Source of the DNA: CAZSSH01 sp964609825
Lineage (GTDB): Bacteria; Verrucomicrobiota; Lentisphaeria; Victivallales; Victivallaceae
Direction: 5' to 3'
Assembly: GCA_964609825.1 (NCBI GenBank)
Contig: CAZSSH010000005.1
Span: 124,001 to 188,000 of the forward strand
Length of the DNA: 64,000 nt
The translations under genes were made by a program, and so were the position numbers. The first letter of the stretch is position 1; each line of letters begins with the position of its first letter. The notes below the pieces were generated by a model. It had not been told where the DNA came from. It saw nothing but the letters and a program-made list of their open reading frames with translations, and made no database searches. Positions 40,872 to 47,859 of the stretch are shown in pieces.

Positions 40872-41941
40872 CGAAAGTTTCGTTGACGCAAATCTTGTAT
40901 ACGGCGCGCAAGTATGGGGCGTCGGACATCCATTTGCTGGCCGGATTGCCGCCGGCGTGGCGCATCAACGGCGACATTGTGCTGGCCGAGGCCGAGCCCT
41001 TTAGTCCGGATGAGTTGCGTTTATTGGCGGAGAAACCGCTCAATGAGGCACAGCTCAAAAATTTGCACCAAGATATGTCGTTATGTTACTCGCAAACCGT
41101 CCCCGGCTTGGGTCGGTTTCGCGTATCGATTTATTTGCGCAACGGGTCGCCGGAGCTGGCGATCCGGTTGTGCTCAACCGAGATCAAGACCCGCGAAGAG
41201 CTGGGGATACCGGCCGAAATCGACGACCTTTTGGAGCGGCCGTCCGGGTTGATCTTGATCACCGGCGCGACCGGGACGGGCAAGACCACCACCTTAAACT
41301 ATATGATCGACCAGATCAACAGCCGCCGCCGTTGCAAAATTATCACGATTGAGGACCCGATTGAGTATGTGCATCCTCATAAACAATCGTTGATCGTTCA
41401 GCAGGAGCTGTACACCGATGTGGTGAGTTTTGAGGCAGGTTTGATCCACATCTTGCGGCAGGACCCCGACGTGATCGGCATCGGTGAAATGCGCAATTAC
41501 GACACCATCGCCACCGCCTTGACCGCGGCGGAAACCGGTCACCTGGTGATCGCCACTTTGCATACCTCAAGCGTGGTCAACACCATTGAGCGGATCGTCG
41601 GCGTCTTTCCGCCCTCGCAACAGCCGCAGATTGTATTGCAGCTGGCCAATACCCTGCAGGGAGTGATGACCCAGCAATTATTGCCCACGGTGGGCAACAA
41701 TGGCCGGGCGCTGGCTTATGAGTTTTTATTGGTTGATCTCGCCTGCCGCAACATCATCCGCGAAAACGAGCCGCATAAGCTTTACACCCAGATCGAAACC
41801 GGCAGCAAACGCGGCATGTGCACGATGGACAGTTCGTTGAGCACCCTCTACGAGCGCGGGATCATCGGCTACGATACTTTGCTGACCAGATGCATTCACC
41901 CGGATAATGTCCGGCAGCGTTACAATCGCAAAAATGTTTAG
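40868..41941 (+). CDS. pilT: PilT-type retraction ATPase
   Basis: 357 residues. PilT hallmarks: SDIHLLAGLPPAWRINGDI at the N-terminus, Walker A ITGATGTGKTTTLNYMID, Asp box ITIEDPIEYVH, Walker B LRQDPDVIGIGEMRN, His box ATLHTSSVVNTIERI, and FPPSQQPQIVLQLANTLQGV. It is a hexameric motor that disassembles type IV pili. Together with the pseudopilin at 4.1 kb this indicates a type IV pilus or related machinery. No PilB or PilC is present in the window. Last gene of the murD operon, followed by a terminator. Confidence 0.93.
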   Translation: MTKVSLTQILYTARKYGASDIHLLAGLPPAWRINGDIVLAEAEPFSPDELRLLAEKPLNEAQLKNLHQDMSLCYSQTVPGLGRFRVSIYLRNGSPELAIRLCSTEIKTREELGIPAEIDDLLERPSGLILITGATGTGKTTTLNYMIDQINSRRRCKIITIEDPIEYVHPHKQSLIVQQELYTDVVSFEAGLIHILRQDPDVIGIGEMRNYDTIATALTAAETGHLVIATLHTSSVVNTIERIVGVFPPSQQPQIVLQLANTLQGVMTQQLLPTVGNNGRALAYEFLLVDLACRNIIRENEPHKLYTQIETGSKRGMCTMDSSLSTLYERGIIGYDTLLTRCIHPDNVRQRYNRKNV

Positions 41942-41990
41942 CCCGGTTGCAAAAATATCGTAAAAAATTGCGACGGGCATTTGATTTTTT
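41941..41990 (+). terminator. terminator-like hairpin after pilT
   Basis: GCCCG and GCAA (from 41941) pair with TTGC and CGGGC (to about 41978) around small internal bulges, followed by ATTTGATTTTTT. It overlaps the last base of the stop codon. Confidence 0.6.
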
Positions 41991-42016
41991 GACCAAAACG
42001 TTGTATTTTATATAAC
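41989..42016 (+). promoter_or_regulatory. strong sigma70-type promoter upstream of the SulP leader
   Basis: TTGACC (41989-41994), 16-bp spacer, TATAAC (42011-42016). It lies immediately after the pilT terminator and about 310 bp before the sulP start, implying a long 5' leader or a separate small RNA. Confidence 0.6.
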
Positions 42017-42022
42017 CGCAAG

Positions 42023-42327
42023 ATCCCGCATGGAGTTTTTATAACTCGCTACGGAACTCTCTCCGGCGCGGTCAGGCATCCGCTTGGCACGGCACCGGTT
42101 GACCGGTTCGATATTATTTCATCCGCACTTAAAAAAATAAAATTTCCGGCTTTCCGGGCTTTGGCTTGGGGAAGTCGCTTTTTCTTTTTTTGAAATGTGC
42201 TTGTGAGTGGTTGTAACTGCGCTGGAGAATGCGAAAAAAGGTACCGTTTCCCACGGGGGGAGGCGGCAAAAAAACAATCGGGCGGCGTGCCGTCTGCAAA
42301 AAAATGTCATGTTTTGATTGATAGCGT
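42023..42327 (+). other. gene-free 305-bp stretch: possible small RNA or structured leader
   Basis: No credible protein-coding gene lies here; a 63-codon minus-strand frame has no coding character. Several short stems are visible (GGAGTT/AACTC region near 42030-42050, CCGG-TTGA-CCGG at about 42105-42116) and a long T-rich run TTTTTCTTTTTTT lies near 42178-42192. A promoter sits just upstream. It may encode a small RNA of about 170 bases, or form the sulP leader. I recognise no known riboswitch. Confidence 0.4.
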
Positions 42328-43941
42328 ATGTTTAAACCAGTATTTTTTGATGAAGTTAAGACGTATTCGCTTGCCAAGTTTAAAGCGGATTTGTTTGCCG
42401 GAGTTACCGTCGGGATTGTGGCTTTGCCGTTGGCGATGGCATTTGCGATTGCCTGCGGGATTTCGCCCGAGCGCGGGATATACACGGCGATAATCGCCGG
42501 ATTTCTGATCTCCACTTTTAGCGGCAGCCGGTTGCAGATCGGCGGGCCGACGGGGGCGTTTATCGTCATTATTGCCTCCATCTACCTCAAATACGGCGAC
42601 TCGGGGCTGATGGCCTCGACCTTGCTTGCCGGGGCGCTCCTGATCGTGATGGGGTTCTTTAAGATGGGCAATCTTATTAAGTACATCCCGTTCCCGGTGG
42701 TGGTCGGCTTTACCTCCGGGATCGCGGTGGTGATTTTGAGCACCCAGATCAACGATATTTTGGGGCTCAAAATTACCGATGCCCCAGGTGAATTTTTGCT
42801 CAAAATGCAACATTACTACGAGCACCTCGACCGCTTCAACCCGTGGGCGCTGGTGGTAAGTTTGCTCACCGTGGCGGTGATTATCACTTGCAAACAATCG
42901 GCGCCCAAACTGCCCGCCTTGCTGATCGGGATGATTGTTTCGAGCGTGGTTGCCATTGTGCTCAAGCTCCCGGTGGAGACCATCGGCGAACGCTTCGGCG
43001 AATTGCCGCGCTCGCTACCGGTGCCCAAATTGCTTTTTCCGAGTTTTCACGACTTGGGTCAGCTTATCATGCCCGCGTGCACCATTGCTTTGCTGGCCGG
43101 GATTGAGTCACTCTTGAGCGCCACCGTCGCCGACAGTATGACCGGCGACCGCCACCGCCCCAATACCGAGTTGACCGCGCAGGGGATCGGCAACATCGGC
43201 TCGGTGATTTTTGGCGGCATCCCCGCCACCGGCGCGATTGCCCGGACGGCGACCAACATTAAATCCGGCGCACAGACTCCCGTGGCCGGGATGATTCACG
43301 CGGTGGTGCTGCTCCTGGTGCTCGCCATCTTTGCCCCGCAGGCCAAGTCGATCCCCTTGGCGGCGCTGTCGGGGATCATGATCGTGATTTGCTACAATAT
43401 GAGCGAGTATCACACCTTTATTCGCATGTTTTACGCTCCCAAAAGCGACTGGGTGGTGATGCTGGTCACCTTTTTGGTGACGGTGATCTTTGACCTGGTG
43501 CTGGCGGTCCAGCTGGGGGTGATGCTGGCGGCGTTTCTCTTTTTGCGCCGGATGTCCGAGGAGGGGCGTATCGCTCCCTTGTCGCAGGACGACTCTCCCG
43601 AAAATACCCGGCATGAGATCCCGCCCCAAGTGGCGATTTTTGACTTCTCCGGGCCCTTGTTTTTCGGCGTCATCGACAAATTTAAAAATGTGCTGGACGT
43701 CAGCCGGATCAACAAAAAAGTCATTATTTTACAGATGGACAACGTGACCGCCATTGACGTCGCCGGTTTGGAGCAATTGTCCGACCTGCTCAAAAAATGC
43801 AAAAAAAATGACATCAAACTCATTTTGTCCGGTCTTGACAAACGCTCGCAGGTCAACGTCGCCATCCGCAAATATCAACTCAAGGTCGGTACCTGCCGCC
43901 GCCTCGAGAGCGCGTTAAAATTGGCGAAAGGCAAGATTTAG
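42328..43941 (+). CDS. SulP-family anion transporter with STAS domain
   Basis: 537 residues. The membrane part (about 25-410) shows SulP elements: DLFAGVTVGIVALPLAMAFA, SGSRLQIGGPTGAFIVI, FTSGIAVVILSTQI, LLAGIESLLSATVADSM, NTELTAQGIGNI, FGGIPATGAIARTATNI. The C-terminal STAS domain (from ~430) carries VAIFDFSGPLFFGVIDKF and ILQMDNVTAIDVAGLEQL. SulP proteins import sulfate, bicarbonate or organic acids; the substrate is not readable. There is no clear Shine-Dalgarno. It is probably monocistronic: a new promoter follows immediately. Confidence 0.93.
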   Translation: MFKPVFFDEVKTYSLAKFKADLFAGVTVGIVALPLAMAFAIACGISPERGIYTAIIAGFLISTFSGSRLQIGGPTGAFIVIIASIYLKYGDSGLMASTLLAGALLIVMGFFKMGNLIKYIPFPVVVGFTSGIAVVILSTQINDILGLKITDAPGEFLLKMQHYYEHLDRFNPWALVVSLLTVAVIITCKQSAPKLPALLIGMIVSSVVAIVLKLPVETIGERFGELPRSLPVPKLLFPSFHDLGQLIMPACTIALLAGIESLLSATVADSMTGDRHRPNTELTAQGIGNIGSVIFGGIPATGAIARTATNIKSGAQTPVAGMIHAVVLLLVLAIFAPQAKSIPLAALSGIMIVICYNMSEYHTFIRMFYAPKSDWVVMLVTFLVTVIFDLVLAVQLGVMLAAFLFLRRMSEEGRIAPLSQDDSPENTRHEIPPQVAIFDFSGPLFFGVIDKFKNVLDVSRINKKVIILQMDNVTAIDVAGLEQLSDLLKKCKKNDIKLILSGLDKRSQVNVAIRKYQLKVGTCRRLESALKLAKGKI

Positions 43942-43943
43942 GT

Positions 43944-43972
43944 TTGACATTTGCCGCGGCCGATGTTACTTT
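43944..43972 (+). promoter_or_regulatory. sigma70-type promoter for the aminotransferase gene
   Basis: Perfect TTGACA (43944-43949), 17-bp spacer, TACTTT (43967-43972), 32 bp upstream of the aminotransferase start. Confidence 0.6.
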
Positions 43973-44004
43973 ATAACAAACACTAGAGTTTGGAGATAAT
44001 AAAG

Positions 44005-45204
44005 ATGCAATTGGTCACTGATGAGATAAAAAGTTACATTGCCAATTCCTCCTGGATTCGCCGGATGTTTGAGACCGGCTTGGAGTTGAAAAAACAATAC
44101 GGCAGCGACAACGTTTACGATTTCAGTCTGGGCAACCCGGATTTGCCGCCCCCCCCCGAAGTTAAGGCGCAACTCGCCGCGATTGCCCAAAATGCCGACA
44201 AACCCTTTGCCTTGGGCTACATGCCCAATGCCGGGTTCCCCGAGCTCCGCGCCAAAGTGGCGGCCAAAATTTCCGTCGAGCAAGCTTGCACCGTCCCGGC
44301 TGACAACGTGATTTTGACCTGCGGCGCGGCCGGGGCGATCAATTTGTTGTTTCGCACGATTTTGCAGCGTGGCGATGTCGTGCTGGCGCCCGCGCCGTAT
44401 TTTGTCGAGTATGATTTTTATGCCGGCAACTTTGGCGGCAAACTCAGGCCGGTTAAGACCAAAGAATTCACTTTTGAGCTGGATCCCGCCGCTTTCGAGG
44501 AGGCGATCACTGCGGAAACACGGGCGATCATCATCAATTCGCCTAACAACCCGACCGGCCAGATTTACAGCCGCGATCAGCTGGAGGCTTTGGCCAAGGT
44601 GGTCAACGCCGCCGAAGATCGTTTCGGCCGCCCGATTTTTATCGTCTCTGATGAGCCGTACCGCTTCTTAAATTTTGACGGGGCGGAAATCCCCGGCGTC
44701 TTTCATATGTTCCGTCACGCCGTCGTCATCGGCTCTTACTCCAAGAGTCTGTCGCTGGCCGGGGCCCGCATCGGCTTTTTGGCGGTGACGCCCAACGGCG
44801 AGAGCGTTAAAGAGCTGGTGGCCGGGTTGATCATGGCCAACCGGATTTTGGGCTTTGTCAATGCGCCCAGTGTGGCGCAGCAGATTTTGAGCGGCTGCAT
44901 CGATGCTCAGGTTGATCTTAATGTTTACCGCGAGCGACGCGACTTGATGGCCCGGGTGCTGACCGAGGCCGGGATCGAGTTTACCATGCCGCGCGGCGCA
45001 TTTTATTTTTTCCCCAAGTCGCCGATGGCGGACGAGAGCGTGTTTATCAACGCTTTGCTCGCCGAGCGCGTTTTGGCGGTGCCGGGGCGCGGCTTCGGCT
45101 GTCCCGGATATTTCCGGTTGGCCTTTTGCGTTGACACCAAGGTCATCGCCAATGCCGCGCCGGGCATCAAACAAGCAGTGCAAAATTGCAAGAAAGTTCA
45201 GTAA
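44005..45204 (+). CDS. class I/II PLP-dependent aminotransferase (AspB-like)
   Basis: 399 residues from the ATG at 44005; GGAG lies 9 bases upstream, and the earlier in-frame TTG overlaps that site. Fold-type I features: YDFSLGNPDLPPPP, LTCGAAGAINLLFRTIL, INSPNNPTGQIYS, FIVSDEPYRFLNF, and the PLP lysine in GSYSKSLSLAGARIGFLA. The active-site Arg is in PGYFRLAFCVD. It transfers amino groups between an amino acid (probably aspartate or an aromatic) and a keto acid. The stop shares its last base with the next start codon, so the downstream orphan gene is co-translated. Confidence 0.92.
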   Translation: MQLVTDEIKSYIANSSWIRRMFETGLELKKQYGSDNVYDFSLGNPDLPPPPEVKAQLAAIAQNADKPFALGYMPNAGFPELRAKVAAKISVEQACTVPADNVILTCGAAGAINLLFRTILQRGDVVLAPAPYFVEYDFYAGNFGGKLRPVKTKEFTFELDPAAFEEAITAETRAIIINSPNNPTGQIYSRDQLEALAKVVNAAEDRFGRPIFIVSDEPYRFLNFDGAEIPGVFHMFRHAVVIGSYSKSLSLAGARIGFLAVTPNGESVKELVAGLIMANRILGFVNAPSVAQQILSGCIDAQVDLNVYRERRDLMARVLTEAGIEFTMPRGAFYFFPKSPMADESVFINALLAERVLAVPGRGFGCPGYFRLAFCVDTKVIANAAPGIKQAVQNCKKVQ

Positions 45205-46262
45205 TGGAAAATATCCAGATCATCTCCTCCGATTTTAAGCTCTCCGCCAAAGTGGGCGGCGAAACCGGCTTTGATTTTAACGGCAGCCTCCAGCTGGGGC
45301 GCATCCGCTGCGACGGCTTTACCGAGGCGACGGCCCTGTACAGCAAATTTCGCCGTCATGACACCGAGGACGGTTTCAAGGCCAACTTTGAGAGCGAGGC
45401 GGTGATCCCGTTTGGCTGCGAATATACGATCCGCAAGCAAATGACCGTTTGCGGCAATATTGCCACTTTGACCAACGACATTTGGGCCAACGGTCACGGC
45501 GTGGTGCGTACTCTGGAGCTCGAGGATGTGTTTTTTGCCGGCCCGTGGTCGCGTCTTGAGTATTTGACGATTGACGGCGATTGTTTTGTCAGCGTGGACT
45601 TGACCGATGAAACCTTTGCCGTCGAGTCGGCCAGTTTGATTGTCATGGTGCGTTTAACCGCCGCCGACGGCAAACAAGTCGAGTTTGCCTGCGGCAGTGA
45701 CTTGTGGCGCCACCAGGGAGGGACCAACGGCAAATTTATCCTCACGGGTAATGCGCAGACGGTGACTTTTAAGCGTCAGATTTTTGCCTTTGCCGCCGAT
45801 GCCGCGGTGGAGCGCCGCCCGTGGCGGTTTAAAAATATCATAGCGTGGAGTGACGGCAAGGCCGCAACGGTTGCGGCCGAGCAAAAGATTGACATTGCCA
45901 AGTGGCCGCAGGATCCGGCGGCATTGCGTGAGTTTCACGGCAAACCCCACGGTTTTTGTGCAGCAAGTCCGGTCTTTGAGCGGCAGTTTCGCAAAGTGAT
46001 TCGCCGGTCGGACAAGAGCTTGATGTTTGTCCATGCGACCAGCGGGTTCTGCGATGTTTCGGCGCACATGGAGCGGGCCAATAAAAAACAATTGCCGCAC
46101 TTTGACTTGGAGAGTTTGGTCACATTGTACATTTGGGGCAACCGGCAGCTCAACAAACAAGGGAAATTCATGCTGTTGGGCGATTTTGTCGATACCGTGT
46201 TCGCCGACTGCGTGATTGTTAAAAATATGGGCAAAATTCCGGAGAAATTGATTGCGGAGTAA
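45204..46262 (+). CDS. hypothetical protein, probable beta-rich cytoplasmic protein
   Basis: 352 residues, not recognised. It starts at an ATG whose A is the last base of the aminotransferase stop (TAATG). The first ~210 residues look like a beta sandwich (alternating strands such as ATALYSKFRRHD, EYTIRKQMTVCGNIATLTND, WSRLEYLTIDGDCFVSVDL), with a mixed C-terminal half (LMFVHATSGFCDVSAHMERA, LPHFDLESLVTLYIWGNRQL). No signal peptide, membrane segment or known motif is visible. Coupling to the aminotransferase hints at a related metabolic role, but no function is proposed. Confidence 0.75.
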   Translation: MENIQIISSDFKLSAKVGGETGFDFNGSLQLGRIRCDGFTEATALYSKFRRHDTEDGFKANFESEAVIPFGCEYTIRKQMTVCGNIATLTNDIWANGHGVVRTLELEDVFFAGPWSRLEYLTIDGDCFVSVDLTDETFAVESASLIVMVRLTAADGKQVEFACGSDLWRHQGGTNGKFILTGNAQTVTFKRQIFAFAADAAVERRPWRFKNIIAWSDGKAATVAAEQKIDIAKWPQDPAALREFHGKPHGFCAASPVFERQFRKVIRRSDKSLMFVHATSGFCDVSAHMERANKKQLPHFDLESLVTLYIWGNRQLNKQGKFMLLGDFVDTVFADCVIVKNMGKIPEKLIAE

Positions 46263-46264
46263 AA

Positions 46265-46338
46265 TGGAGCGGGTGACCGGAGTCGAACCGGCGTCGCCAG
46301 CTTGGGAAGCTGGAGCATGACCGTTTTGCTACACCCGC
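46265..46338 (-). tRNA. tRNA-Gly, anticodon CCC
   Basis: Read on the minus strand: acceptor GCGGGTG pairs with CACCCGC; D arm around GCAAAACGGTCATGC; anticodon stem CCAGC/GCTGG with the seven-base loop TTCCCAA giving anticodon CCC; T arm with loop TTCGACT; encoded CCA end at 46265-46267. It reads GGG codons. It lies 2 bp past the orphan gene stop, on the opposite strand, with its own promoter. Confidence 0.95.
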
Positions 46339-46355
46339 ATTGGTTTTGTTTTCAT

Positions 46356-46383
46356 AATATACACGGACTATTTAAAATTTCAA
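46356..46383 (-). promoter_or_regulatory. sigma70-type promoter for tRNA-Gly
   Basis: Minus strand: TTGAAA (46378-46383), 16-bp spacer, TATATT (46356-46361), 17 bp before the tRNA 5' end. Confidence 0.6.
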
Positions 46384-46402
46384 GGCTGGGGAGTATAAGA
46401 TA

Positions 46403-46789
46403 ATGAAAAAAATTTGGCTGTTGTTGTTGAGCGGCGTCGGATTGCTGATGTTGGCCGGGTGCGCGACCGAAAAATTACCGTCCGAGGATTTGGAGGTGGT
46501 CACTCTCTACAAGGAGCAAATTACGACGTTAAAAGACCCGAAACTCCCGACCAACGGCAAAGAAAAATATGAGGCCGCCAAATATCTCATTGACCACGTC
46601 GACTTCAGCTATACCCGCAACATTGACACTGTCGACAATATTTTTTATTATCCCGACGCCTATGTCGACGACCCGCGCAAGATCAATCACACCATCACTT
46701 TTAACTATCGTTACGAAAACCGCTACGTCCGGATCATTTTTTACCGCTATGACAACTTGGTGGTGCGTACTGATGTCATCGAAAAGTAG
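46403..46789 (+). CDS. small lipoprotein of unknown function
   Basis: 128 residues. A lipoprotein signal peptide with lipobox LAGC (MKKIWLLLLSGVGLLMLAGC) directs acylation at the Cys. The mature part is polar and beta-rich (ITFNYRYENRYVRIIFYRYDN). GGGGAG lies about 10 bases before the start. The last 17 bases overlap the start of the TadA-fusion gene. No family recognised; probably an envelope protein. Confidence 0.8.
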   Translation: MKKIWLLLLSGVGLLMLAGCATEKLPSEDLEVVTLYKEQITTLKDPKLPTNGKEKYEAAKYLIDHVDFSYTRNIDTVDNIFYYPDAYVDDPRKINHTITFNYRYENRYVRIIFYRYDNLVVRTDVIEK

Positions 46790-47834
46790 CCATGATTATA
46801 TGCAGCTTGCTCTCGCCGAGGCGGTCGCCGCCGGTGAGGCGGGCGAAGTTCCCGTCGGCGCCGTGGCGGTGGCCGACGGCCAAGTCATTGGCCGCGGCCG
46901 CAACCGCACGATTGAGCGGCAAAGCGTCTTTGCCCATGCCGAAATCGAGGCGTTGCAGCAAGCGGGGCTTGCGCGCGGCGACTGGCGGATGGAGGATGTC
47001 ACGCTTTATGTCACCAAGGAGCCCTGCGTGATGTGCGCCGGGGCGTTGGTCAATGCCCGGGTGCATCGCGTGGTTTACGGCTTGGCCGACCCGGAGGCGG
47101 GGGGCTTCAGCCGTTTCGGTTTGCACGAAGCCCCCGGTTTGTTATGGAAAATCCAAGTTGAGTCTGTTTTGAATGATGCTTGTGGCGAGTTGTTAAACCG
47201 GTTTTTTAAAATTGCAAGGCAACGTAAAAAATTCAATACGCCACTTGAAGTCGGGCAAAAGTACGACCGCATCGCTGCTTGGTTTCGGGACAATTGCCCG
47301 GCCGATTACGGTCAAAAATATGTTTTAACGTTTGCCGGTCAGCTGCCGCCGGGAGCTCGGGTGCTGGAGCTCGGGTGCGGTTTCGGGCGGCACACCCGGC
47401 TTTTGCTTGACCGAAAAATCGCGGTCACGGGAGTGGATGTATCTGAGGAAATGATCGGGTTGGCCCGGCAATCTTGCCCGGAGGCGGAGTTGATTTGCGC
47501 GGACGCTTTGCAGTTTGAGACGGCGCAAAAATTTGACGGCGTATTGGCGTGGGACTCGATGTTTCACCTCAATATGAGTCAGCACCGGCGGATGGTCAAA
47601 AAAATTGCCGGCTGGCTCAAAAAGGATGGGATCGTATTGTTTACCGCGGGGGACGGCGCACCCGGCGGGGAAATGGTTTCGGGGGAAATGGCCGGGGTCT
47701 CGTTTGACTACTCCGGGTTGACCCGTGCCGAGTGGATTGAGTGTTTCAAGCGCAACCATTGTAAAAATGTAACGGTCGATAATGACCAGAGTGATTTACG
47801 GCATTTGGTAATTACGGCACAAAAAAGCAATTAG
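46773..47834 (+). CDS. fused tRNA adenosine deaminase (TadA) and SAM methyltransferase
   Basis: 353 residues from the ATG at 46773, which gives the usual TadA opening HDYMQLALAEA; an internal ATG at 46800 is less likely. Residues ~7-150 are TadA: GEVPVGAVAV, zinc His and catalytic Glu in FAHAEIEAL (H55, E57), and the zinc Cys pair in KEPCVMCAGAL (C85, C88). TadA deaminates the wobble A34 of tRNA-Arg(ACG). Residues ~160-353 are a class I methyltransferase: RVLELGCGFGRHTRLLLD (motif I), VTGVDVSEEMI with acidic D222, and FDGVLAWDSMFHLN. A single frame spans both. The methyl acceptor is unknown; a tRNA or small molecule is possible. Confidence 0.9.
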   Translation: MSSKSSHDYMQLALAEAVAAGEAGEVPVGAVAVADGQVIGRGRNRTIERQSVFAHAEIEALQQAGLARGDWRMEDVTLYVTKEPCVMCAGALVNARVHRVVYGLADPEAGGFSRFGLHEAPGLLWKIQVESVLNDACGELLNRFFKIARQRKKFNTPLEVGQKYDRIAAWFRDNCPADYGQKYVLTFAGQLPPGARVLELGCGFGRHTRLLLDRKIAVTGVDVSEEMIGLARQSCPEAELICADALQFETAQKFDGVLAWDSMFHLNMSQHRRMVKKIAGWLKKDGIVLFTAGDGAPGGEMVSGEMAGVSFDYSGLTRAEWIECFKRNHCKNVTVDNDQSDLRHLVITAQKSN

Positions 47835-47859
47835 ATCAATAATCGGGAGGATGGTTATC

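Noticed and set aside
36165..41941. A mobile element or defence island carrying the AAA+ cassette.
   Set aside because: No integrase, transposase, direct repeats or toxin-like genes flank it; it is in line with murD, uvrB and pilT and has similar base composition.
42040..42120. Possible signal-recognition-particle RNA: the stretch contains GGTCAGG and a pairing CC-rich partner.
   Set aside because: The conserved GGAAG/AGCAGCC hairpin loop of the small bacterial SRP RNA is missing, so only a vague resemblance remains.
47119..47240. A frameshift between TadA and the methyltransferase that would make two genes look fused.
   Set aside because: The frame is continuous, codon use is steady through the linker, and no stop or ribosome site appears between the domains.
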